A stretch of DNA of 15,335 bases from NCBI GenBank assembly GCA_964548055.1, contig CAZJPS010000023.1, positions 1 through 15,335 of the forward strand, in the 5' to 3' direction. Shown piece after piece: positions 1-6,212 of the stretch. Source of the stretch: CAZJPS01 sp964548055. GTDB lineage: Bacteria; Patescibacteriota; Gracilibacteria; Peribacterales; Peribacteraceae. The notes below the pieces were generated by a model. It was given only the letters and a program-made list of their open reading frames with translations, made no database searches and was not told the DNA's origin. Both the position numbers and the translations under genes were made by a program. Each line of letters begins with the position of its first letter. The stretch's first letter is position 1.

Positions 1-8
1 AAAAGAAC

Positions 9-62
9 GTCTTTAAACCTTTAAAACCTTTGTCCCCTTTATCACCTTTGTCCCCTTTTTTA
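9..62. repeat. Six-unit 9-bp tandem repeat
   Basis: Six consecutive 9-bp units fill 9-62. On the plus strand most read CCTTT plus four variable bases; the perfect core unit CCTTTGTCC occurs at 27-35 and 45-53. The last unit contains the stop codon (60-62) of the reductase gene, so on the transcribed minus strand the array begins at that stop and forms the start of the 3' flank. It has no dyad symmetry that would make it a terminator. It may continue beyond the left edge. Confidence 0.7.
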
Positions 63-776
63 AATGTACCCTTCCACATGAACCTGCCTCTTATCCATCC
101 CCCACTCCGTCATTGCTCTATTCTTGATATCTTTTGTCATCTCCGGACTGCCACACGCATACAATGTCTTCCGCGAAAAATCCTTAATAATGTGAGGAAC
201 AACCCCCTGCACTCTACCAGAGTACCCTTTCCAAGAAGATGAGGGCGCACTGAGCGTGATGTGGAGAAAGAAATGTGGATTATTTTTTTGCACGTCTTCA
301 AATTCCTTTGCCCAAAATAAATCTTCTTCACTGCGCACTCCGTAAATCAGATCAATTCTTCTCTCAGAATTTGCTTTGAGTGCCGCTAAAATTTGCGAAC
401 GAAAAGGAGCGATGCCTGTACTGGTTGCTATAAAAAGAAGTTCGCGATCGGAAGTTTCATCCAACAAAAAATTTCCAAAGGGGCCTTTCATCTTCACATC
501 CGATCCTTTTACTAAACTCTTTTCAATCCACGCACTCGCTCTGCCATTGGGCACTAACTTCGCTACAAAAATCAGTTCCTCTTCTTCCGGAGTGGAAGCG
601 ATAGAAAATGCTCGAGTTTGAACATCGGCAGGATTATCGAGGAGTGCCACTTCAAAAAGAACAAACTGACCGGGCTTGAAAGTAAAACCCGCAGGCTTTG
701 TGAGCGCAAATTCATACACATCGCGGGCGATGAGGGCGTTCCGCGTGCAGACGATGGTATGGGTAGGAATGGGCAT
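60..776 (-). CDS. FAD/NAD(P)-binding oxidoreductase, ferredoxin-NADP reductase family
   Basis: This 238-aa protein has the two-domain layout of the ferredoxin-NADP+ reductase superfamily, which passes electrons between NAD(P)H and a partner via FAD. The N-terminal barrel has the FAD-binding motif RAFSIAS at residues 55-61 and GPFGNF at 98-103. The nucleotide-binding domain has TSTGIAPFRS at 118-127, the YGVRSEEDLFW stretch at 145-155 and ACGSPEMT near 207-214. It ends in VEGYI, as in flavin reductases and simple FNR enzymes. There is no C-terminal four-Cys 2Fe-2S cluster, so it is not a standard PyrK (dihydroorotate dehydrogenase electron-transfer subunit) despite lying downstream of carA. 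The ATG at 776 is preceded by a heptamer repeat rather than a recognisable ribosome binding site. Its electron partner is unknown. Family assignment is confident; physiological role is not. Confidence 0.9.
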   Translation of the reverse strand: MPIPTHTIVCTRNALIARDVYEFALTKPAGFTFKPGQFVLFEVALLDNPADVQTRAFSIASTPEEEELIFVAKLVPNGRASAWIEKSLVKGSDVKMKGPFGNFLLDETSDRELLFIATSTGIAPFRSQILAALKANSERRIDLIYGVRSEEDLFWAKEFEDVQKNNPHFFLHITLSAPSSSWKGYSGRVQGVVPHIIKDFSRKTLYACGSPEMTKDIKNRAMTEWGMDKRQVHVEGYI

Positions 777-781
777 TGCGG

Positions 782-891
782 AGCGGCTAGCGGTAAGCGG
801 GTAGCGATAAGCTGAAAAAAGTAATCTGCATCAGAAAGATACCGAAAATAACTCAAATTTGCTAACCGCTAGCCGCTATTCGCTTACCGCT
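782..891. repeat. Inverted pair of AGCGGNN heptamer arrays
   Basis: Arm 1 (782-812) is about 4.4 tandem copies of a 7-bp unit (AGCGGCT, AGCGGTA, AGCGGGT, AGCGATA). Arm 2 (861-891) carries the same unit on the opposite strand. Position by position, 23 of 31 bases pair, and the best part pairs 16 of 17 (782-798 with 861-877). The loop is 48 bp. The right arm overlaps the end of carA, including its stop codon at 884-886, and the left arm begins 6 bp upstream of the reductase start. Transcript read-through would form a long hairpin in the carA-reductase spacer. Confidence 0.75.
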
Positions 892-2128
892 TTGCGCCCT
901 CTTTCTGAAGCATCAAAACAAAATCATCAAACAAGAAATTTGCATCTTCTGGCCCCGGAGTTGCTTCTGGATGAAATTGCACGGAGAAGAATCTTCCAGA
1001 CTCATGCCGAATTCCTTCCACCGTTCCGTCATTCGCATTCGTCCACCACACCTGCCAACCTGCCGGCAATTTTTCACTGACAGCAAAGCCGTGATTCTGG
1101 GAAGTAATGATACATCTTTGTGGGGCTAGGGATTGGGGACTAGGGACTTGGTCGTTCACATTTCCATTCCTAGACCCTAGTCCCGAACCCCTAGTCTCTT
1201 GCTCAACGCAAGGCTGATTCGCCCCCCGATGCCCATATTTAAGCTTATACGTATCCCCTCCTACCGCCAAAGCAAGCAACTGATTCCCCAAGCAAATTCC
1301 AAACGTGAGCTTATTTTTTTCAACCGCCCATGCCAGGCTCTTAATAGTGGGCACACATGTTTTAGGATCTCCGGGTCCATTGGAGAAAAAGACTCCATCA
1401 TACGGTTGATCATACGTAGAAAGATCAAAATCCCACGGAACCCGCACCACCCGTACTCCCCTCTTCAAAAAACTCCGAATAATATTTCGTTTCATCCCAC
1501 AATCATATGCAACAACTGTAGGGACTGGGGATTGGAGGCTAGGGATTGGGACAGAATCTGGATCGTATACTAACATTTCCTTACAACTGACTTGTGCTAC
1601 AAGATTATCAAGATTTGGATCGCGAATTTGTAATGCTAACTCACTAGTCCCTAGTCCCTGATCCTTAGTCCCTAATTCCTGCTTAATAGTTCCTAACATC
1701 ACCCCCTTCTCCCGCAATTTCTTCGTGAGCACCCTCGTATCAATCCCCGTAATCCCAGGAATGTTATGCCGCTTCAGCCAGTCACTAAACGATTCCTTGG
1801 CGAGATGATGACTGTGCTCGCCACTCTCTTCTTCCACAATCACTCCACGCACATGGATCTCTTCACTCTCAAAATTCTCCGAAAAACCCCGCTTATTTAA
1901 TTTCTCTTCCGGCACCCCATAGTTGCCAATCAGTGGGTACGTGAACACAAGAATCTGACCCCTATAACTGGGATCTGTAAGGCTTTCTGGGTAGCCTGCC
2001 ATGCCGGTATTAAAAACGACTTCGCCATCGGAGTCGGTATCGGCACCGAAGGATGTTCCTGTAAAAACCGTGCCATCTGAGAGAACAAGAGATGCTTTCG
2101 CTGTTTTTTGAGTGGCAGATGTCTCCAT
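884..2128 (-). CDS. carA: Carbamoyl-phosphate synthase small (glutaminase) subunit
   Basis: CarA hydrolyses glutamine and feeds ammonia to CarB for carbamoyl phosphate, used in pyrimidine and arginine synthesis. The 414-aa product has the N-terminal CarA domain (LVLSDGT at 14-20, GEVVFNTGMAGY at 35-46, LTDPSYRGQ at 50-58, TYPLIGNYGV at 63-72) and a class I glutamine amidotransferase domain. Its triad is visible: Cys279 in FGICLGNQ, His386 and Glu388 in QFHPEA. It is about 30 residues longer than E. coli CarA (382 aa). The excess lies in three stretches encoded by heptamer repeats: residues about 146-162, 192-203 and 310-336. All fall in linkers or loops and keep the frame, so the enzyme is probably active. 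The ATG at 2128 fits the family N-terminus and lies 8 nt after a -10 box. carB is not in the window. The reductase gene follows after about 110 bp. Confidence 0.97.
   Translation of the reverse strand: METSATQKTAKASLVLSDGTVFTGTSFGADTDSDGEVVFNTGMAGYPESLTDPSYRGQILVFTYPLIGNYGVPEEKLNKRGFSENFESEEIHVRGVIVEEESGEHSHHLAKESFSDWLKRHNIPGITGIDTRVLTKKLREKGVMLGTIKQELGTKDQGLGTSELALQIRDPNLDNLVAQVSCKEMLVYDPDSVPIPSLQSPVPTVVAYDCGMKRNIIRSFLKRGVRVVRVPWDFDLSTYDQPYDGVFFSNGPGDPKTCVPTIKSLAWAVEKNKLTFGICLGNQLLALAVGGDTYKLKYGHRGANQPCVEQETRGSGLGSRNGNVNDQVPSPQSLAPQRCIITSQNHGFAVSEKLPAGWQVWWTNANDGTVEGIRHESGRFFSVQFHPEATPGPEDANFLFDDFVLMLQKEGAKR
1122..1200. repeat. Palindromic heptamer repeat element inside carA (copy 1)
   Basis: On the plus strand, 1122-1149 is four 7-bp units (GGGGCTA, GGGATTG, GGGACTA, GGGACTT). 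Positions 1170-1197 hold four units in the opposite orientation (CTAGACC, CTAGTCC, CGAACCC, CTAGTCT). The arms pair imperfectly around a loop of about 20 bp. The element encodes CarA residues of about 310-336, between the conserved blocks KYGHRGANQPC and ITSQNHGFAV, which are almost adjacent in ordinary CarA proteins. Confidence 0.8.
1519..1553. repeat. Heptamer repeat block inside carA (copy 2)
   Basis: Five 7-bp units in a row (TAGGGAC, TGGGGAT, TGGAGGC, TAGGGAT, TGGGACA). They encode about residues 192-203 of CarA (DSVPIPSLQSPVP region), in the linker before the amidotransferase domain block VVAYDCGMKRN. The unit is the same as in the element at 1122-1200, and the orientation is opposite to the block at 1644-1692. 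Confidence 0.75.
1644..1692. repeat. Heptamer repeat block inside carA (copy 3)
   Basis: Tandem 7-bp units on the plus strand (CTAGTCC twice, CTGATCC, TTAGTCC, CTAATTC, then degenerate units). Three heptamers make 21 nt, or seven codons, so the protein shows a matching heptapeptide period, with LGT recurring at residues 145, 152 and 159. It follows the conserved LREKGVM block of the N-terminal domain. Together with 1519-1553 it forms a widely spaced inverted pair. Confidence 0.75.
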
Positions 2129-2136
2129 GCACGAAG

Positions 2137-2165
2137 ATACTACCTGTGAAAAAAGTGGCTGTCAC
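2137..2165 (-). promoter_or_regulatory. Probable carA promoter, near-leaderless
   Basis: On the minus strand, GTGACA (2160-2165) and TAGTAT (2137-2142) are separated by 17 nt. The -10 box ends 8 nt before the carA ATG, so transcription would begin at or next to the start codon. There is no Shine-Dalgarno sequence at a useful distance. The -10 box matches the consensus at only 4 of 6 positions; the identical 8-nt spacing seen at two other genes here supports it. Confidence 0.55.
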
Positions 2166-2184
2166 ACGCATTGGCACCTACTTT

Positions 2185-3504
2185 TTACAATAATCGCTGA
2201 GGTGGTGGAGGCAGGGGCCTATCCATTGGATTTGAGGCTGGGGTATCTCCGGTTACGGTTGGTCGTGTACCTGTGTATACCAGTGTCACACGCGTCACAC
2301 GGGGGCGACCATCTGCTCCTGGAGCACCATATACAAACCTTATGCCAATGCCCATGGCACGCAAGTCATCCATAGCCGCATCTCCTCCGGCCAAAACAAG
2401 CAAATGGTTGGGGCGTAGTTCCACGGTGCGTCCACCATGATAGATAGTGATAGATCTATTTGGATTAGTATCGCTAATAGTGATATCAAATTCCCTACTC
2501 TCCGCATTCGCAGAAATTGCAGCTGTCATTTTTGCAATTTCTTGCCTCTGCCTATTTCCCAAAGGGAGATTGGTCACACCCAATTGCAATTGATTCATAA
2601 TCACACGATCACTGGCATGCTGAGAAGCAAGGCTCTGATGACGAGCATTCAAAAATTGAACGAGAGGATCGGAATACGAAGATGAAGAACGAAGAGCATT
2701 GGGTGCAGAAGTGGGCCCAGAGAAGCCAGACGTAAATGGAATGACGGGAGGAGTGTCCATTTGTCCTCCACTAAAACTTGCTCCCGGGCCATAAGCAGGA
2801 CCGTACCCCGGAGGCATTTGCATCGTAGGATTTGCTTGCATCTGTGCCATTCGTTGCTGACGAAGTTGGTATGGCAACATGTCCCATGGAGCGTTTGCAA
2901 ATGGAGAACCAGGCATCATTGGGTTATTGATCATCTGTTGCATAGCAAACCTCTGCTGTGATGGAATGCGTGGATCACCAAGGGCAAGATTCTGGTTTTG
3001 CGCCCAAGTATTCAACATCGAAGAGAATGCCATTCTATTCTGGAACATCTGAAAATCATAAGCCGAAGGGCCACGATAGTACGAAGGCATAGAAGGATAC
3101 CCAAGGCTCTGCCAACCCATTCCAAATGCGCGAGCATCGGTCATGATGGGGCGGTTCATGGCATTCATACCTCCATTTATATAACCATTGTGTGCACTCA
3201 AGGCTTGCTGCAAAGCAAACTGAGGATACTGACCCAACTGCGGGTGGCTTGGTGCAAACACAGCACCTGTATTAAAAGGAGACTGATACAAGCGCTGATG
3301 CACTGCCTGACCCAGCACATTCGGATACAGTGACGGCCGCTGCATAGCATTGGGTGCTAGTGCTACCCGCAATGGAACCAGTGGGGCAACGTTTTGAGAA
3401 ACAGGCAGTGCGTTGGGCGTCCACGGCACCTGGTTTAGCTGGTGGCGCATAAGCCTGTGCTCCATTCCCAGAAATCCCGATGAACAAAAATTGTATACGT
3501 TCAT
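2185..3504 (-). CDS. Low-complexity Met/Gln/Pro-rich protein, function unknown
   Basis: I do not recognise this 439-aa protein. Residues about 30-280 are biased toward Gln, Met, Pro, Asn, Tyr and Gly with almost no charge, a prion-like composition. A more ordinary segment follows: a helix around 300-335 (VIMNQLQLG, RQEIAKMTAAI) and a predicted beta-rich stretch at 337-411 (FDITISD, SITIYHGGRTVEL, VTLVY). It ends in a Pro-rich tail (PLPPPPQRLL). No signal peptide or membrane helix is visible. The ATG at 3504 overlaps the stop of the 113-aa gene by four bases (ATGA), so translation is probably coupled and the two products may act together. The arrangement and N-terminal composition parallel the caspase-like gene at 11659-13359, but this C-terminal part lacks the His/Cys dyad. 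The gene before carA ends 56 bp from the carA start. Confidence 0.85.
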   Translation of the reverse strand: MNVYNFCSSGFLGMEHRLMRHQLNQVPWTPNALPVSQNVAPLVPLRVALAPNAMQRPSLYPNVLGQAVHQRLYQSPFNTGAVFAPSHPQLGQYPQFALQQALSAHNGYINGGMNAMNRPIMTDARAFGMGWQSLGYPSMPSYYRGPSAYDFQMFQNRMAFSSMLNTWAQNQNLALGDPRIPSQQRFAMQQMINNPMMPGSPFANAPWDMLPYQLRQQRMAQMQANPTMQMPPGYGPAYGPGASFSGGQMDTPPVIPFTSGFSGPTSAPNALRSSSSYSDPLVQFLNARHQSLASQHASDRVIMNQLQLGVTNLPLGNRQRQEIAKMTAAISANAESREFDITISDTNPNRSITIYHGGRTVELRPNHLLVLAGGDAAMDDLRAMGIGIRFVYGAPGADGRPRVTRVTLVYTGTRPTVTGDTPASNPMDRPLPPPPQRLL

Positions 3505-3842
3505 ATGTTAGAGAAATTCTTAAACTGCTGTTCTAGTAGCTTCATAGCCATTTTTCTCTCATTGCTTTCCTGTGTAATAGCAGTGTTATGTGCTTCAGCC
3601 TTCAGACGATGCACCTCCTGCGTACACATGTCGCCTACCTGCTTATATATTGAATCGAAGATCGCAAAACATTCATCATAATGCTGGAGTCGGGCCTCTT
3701 TCATGGCATCCGTTTCCTCCTGATATTTCTTTGGAAGCAGAGGAATGTGTTCCAACATTAAATCCGGCTCTACATGACGCATAATTTCGTCATACATCCA
3801 ATGGGCAGCAGTCTGCGGCCAGGGATTTGTAGGAATAGACAT
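3501..3842 (-). CDS. Small helical/coiled-coil protein with YD-IM-V-EP-L-HI motif
   Basis: This 113-aa protein is predicted to be all helical. Residues about 17-33 (YDEIMRHVEPDLMLEHI) match the 108-aa protein at 13356-13682 in a Y-D-x3-M-x2-V-[D/E]-P-x-L-x3-H-I pattern. A central charged region (KKYQEETDAMKEARLQHY, then AIFDSIYKQV) is followed by a C-terminal coiled coil. It recalls small unnamed CPR proteins with the same opening motif, an impression from memory without a search. It has its own TATAAT promoter and overlaps the 439-aa gene by ATGA. That overlap, repeated at the paralogous locus, suggests a chaperone, adaptor or binding partner for the larger protein; this is inference. Confidence 0.85.
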   Translation of the reverse strand: MSIPTNPWPQTAAHWMYDEIMRHVEPDLMLEHIPLLPKKYQEETDAMKEARLQHYDECFAIFDSIYKQVGDMCTQEVHRLKAEAHNTAITQESNERKMAMKLLEQQFKNFSNI

Positions 3843-3862
3843 ATTTTGTGTGTGTTAGGTAT

Positions 3863-3891
3863 ATTATACATTATTTTTGATAAAGATGCAA
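3863..3891 (-). promoter_or_regulatory. Probable promoter for the 113-aa/439-aa pair
   Basis: The minus strand has TTGCAT (3886-3891), a 17-nt spacer and a perfect TATAAT (3863-3868), 20 nt before the ATG at 3842. The implied leader is about 13 nt of A/C-rich sequence with no Shine-Dalgarno motif. The rest of the 111-bp spacer (3843-3953) shows nothing else. Confidence 0.6.
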
Positions 3892-3953
3892 TAACAGCCA
3901 ATAGTACATTCATAAGACAAAAACGCTATTAGCACACTAAAACCAATTCACAG

Positions 3954-6203
3954 TTACAAACGCCGTAGCCCTTGCAGTATCCATTCCTCAACGTTGCGCG
4001 CTCCATGAGCAAAAGTTCCAAAAATATTTGGCGTTCCTGTTGTCCTAGCTGCAGCACCCTCATCCATTTGCAAAGTGAAGATGTAATACATATTCCACGT
4101 AGATGTAGACACTTCACGATCTTCCTGAACAAGAATATAGCGACACGTGGCAACACGTGAGTATAAACCGGGCGGCAACTGCGAACGCAAATACGTTTGA
4201 AACTCAGGAAGAGTCCACTGCTGTAATAAAGTATCCACAGACAGGATCTGACCATTGTACTGCAACTGTTGCGTGCGCAGTAATTGTGCTGTTACAGATC
4301 TGAAGAATCTTCTCTCAATAAATATTTGTCGAAGATAATCTTCTCCTACCGCAGCATCTAACTCATCTTGATTCCCTGTTGTATTCTGATTTTCAATTTG
4401 CCATCCTCCAGAGCGTGCAGCACGTCCGCGATGAATAAAGAATTTGCGGAGAGTGGTATAAAACAATTCTTGAATTTGTGAGTCAGGAAGCTGACCGAAT
4501 ATTTCACGAAGACGACCACTCAACGCGAAAGGAAGAGGAACATTCCCTCCATTTGCACGCGCCGCTGTCATTTGACGATACCAATCAAACACCGGACCCG
4601 CTGGCTGCTCTTCTAGAATGCTCAAACATGCTTTTTGGCGCTGATCAGTTAATCCAAGTTCACGCTCCCAATAGTGAGTAGCTGCCCTTTGATTCGGTGG
4701 TAAATTAAATTGAGAGCGAACAAAGCTATCCACAGAGTTAATACCCTGCCTAAGATATGAAGTGCCTGTTTGGTGCTCCTGGTAAAGAGAATAGGCAATT
4801 GTACCCGCTGCTCCATAGGCCAAATAATTCCAAATATTCCTATTTTGCCGCTTAAATATTAGATTCCATGCAGAACGTATGACAATAAATGCTGTTGCTC
4901 CCATTAATAAAGAACCAATGGGATGATCCCTAAATTCTTTTATATATTCCCATATTCGTGCTGCCTGTTCTTCAATCTGCCTATCAATACCAACTCGATT
5001 TCGCAAATCTACACGGTTCAATGTTGAATTTGTCATGGCAACATCAGACTCTGTAAGGCTCTGAACTATCAAGCTAATTCCCACCTGCACATCTCTCCTC
5101 TGCATATTATTTGGAGCGCGATCGGTAGGAGCTCTACCTGAAGAATTAGGACCAAAATGGAAATCAATTGCCTGCAAGAAATCTCGGTTGGTATCCAATT
5201 CAGCAAACTGCGTAGTTGAAAGGAATTGATGTGCGAGCATTGGTTGTGCCTCCCATAGGGCAGCATTTGGCACATTGTTACCTCCCGCCATTCGCTGATC
5301 CAAATATCTTTTGCGAATAAACGAACCTATAATAATTCCAAATCTGCTGAGGAACTCCGTATTGCCCATCGCATTCAACGTAATATCGGTCCGAATACGG
5401 TTATGAATTTGTAATTCATTTCTTATCTGAGGATTAAGCCCTTCAATATACTTAGTAATGCGCTGAATGCGTTCAGCAGGAGTACCAGCTATAGACACAA
5501 TATTTGTTATCTCTTTTCTACGAGCATCGCCGCTGCTCCACAAGGCAAGCAATTCAAAGTGAACATTTCTACTAAGAGTTGCTGTGCTATATGGCGCATC
5601 CACCGTTTCTTCTTGTGCAAAAGGGACAGAATTATTTCTAAGTAGAGCATTGAGATCATTTCTCCATGTGATGTATTCCTGAATATTGCGACGCAAAACT
5701 GTAAATGGAATGCGTGTGCCAGAAGTATCTACCCATTCTTTTTGCAACTTCGATGTTTGCTGAGCGTCCAGCCCTCCAGGTACAGCCTGGAGCGCAAATG
5801 GATCAATTGCATTAATATTCGTACGAGCATTGACGGTATAATTTTGAACACCATTTTGAGGCAATAGAGATGCAGGAATAGCAAAGGGGCCAGTAAGCAT
5901 ATTCACTACTGTTGCAGGCGTTACTGTTCTCAGCATTCCCCTCAAAAGAAGTGCAAAGAAATTAGTTCTGACCCCAGGAGACAAATAATTCTGCCGATCA
6001 GCTGGATTATTAAATTCATGCTGAATAATAGAGGTGTAACTCTGTAATACTTCGTTAAGATGCGGATTTCCCGTTATCTGCCTGCCTGCCTCCAGTGCCT
6101 CATAAGCACGATCCGGACTCTCAATATTTCTACAGAGCCGGTGCTCGGACGCTCTATAGCTGGTTAGTGACAGTTGCCGACAATGAGAAATGTGTGTATT
6201 CAT
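3954..6203 (-). CDS. Large protein with a central membrane hairpin, function unknown
   Basis: I do not recognise this 749-aa protein. It has two hydrophobic segments at about 428-449 (SLLMGATAFIVIRSAWNLIF) and 457-475 (IWNYLAYGAAGTIAYSLY), joined by the basic loop KRQNRN. This would form a membrane hairpin with both large flanking domains on the same, probably cytoplasmic, side. The N-terminal half is mostly helical, with many Asn and Arg; the C-terminal part, about 500-749, is mixed. No signal peptide, protease or nucleotide-binding motif was seen. The ATG at 6203 lies 9 nt after the stop of the 624-aa gene, with no promoter or Shine-Dalgarno in between, so the two genes are cotranscribed and probably translated in succession. 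Both carry membrane segments, which fits a shared membrane complex. An earlier start is excluded by the short spacer. Confidence 0.85.
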   Translation of the reverse strand: MNTHISHCRQLSLTSYRASEHRLCRNIESPDRAYEALEAGRQITGNPHLNEVLQSYTSIIQHEFNNPADRQNYLSPGVRTNFFALLLRGMLRTVTPATVVNMLTGPFAIPASLLPQNGVQNYTVNARTNINAIDPFALQAVPGGLDAQQTSKLQKEWVDTSGTRIPFTVLRRNIQEYITWRNDLNALLRNNSVPFAQEETVDAPYSTATLSRNVHFELLALWSSGDARRKEITNIVSIAGTPAERIQRITKYIEGLNPQIRNELQIHNRIRTDITLNAMGNTEFLSRFGIIIGSFIRKRYLDQRMAGGNNVPNAALWEAQPMLAHQFLSTTQFAELDTNRDFLQAIDFHFGPNSSGRAPTDRAPNNMQRRDVQVGISLIVQSLTESDVAMTNSTLNRVDLRNRVGIDRQIEEQAARIWEYIKEFRDHPIGSLLMGATAFIVIRSAWNLIFKRQNRNIWNYLAYGAAGTIAYSLYQEHQTGTSYLRQGINSVDSFVRSQFNLPPNQRAATHYWERELGLTDQRQKACLSILEEQPAGPVFDWYRQMTAARANGGNVPLPFALSGRLREIFGQLPDSQIQELFYTTLRKFFIHRGRAARSGGWQIENQNTTGNQDELDAAVGEDYLRQIFIERRFFRSVTAQLLRTQQLQYNGQILSVDTLLQQWTLPEFQTYLRSQLPPGLYSRVATCRYILVQEDREVSTSTWNMYYIFTLQMDEGAAARTTGTPNIFGTFAHGARNVEEWILQGLRRL

Positions 6204-6212
6204 AAATGCGTA

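Noticed and set aside
60..776. Dihydroorotate dehydrogenase electron-transfer subunit (PyrK), suggested by the adjacent carA
   Set aside because: PyrK carries a C-terminal four-cysteine 2Fe-2S site. This protein ends in VEGYI and has no such cysteine cluster.
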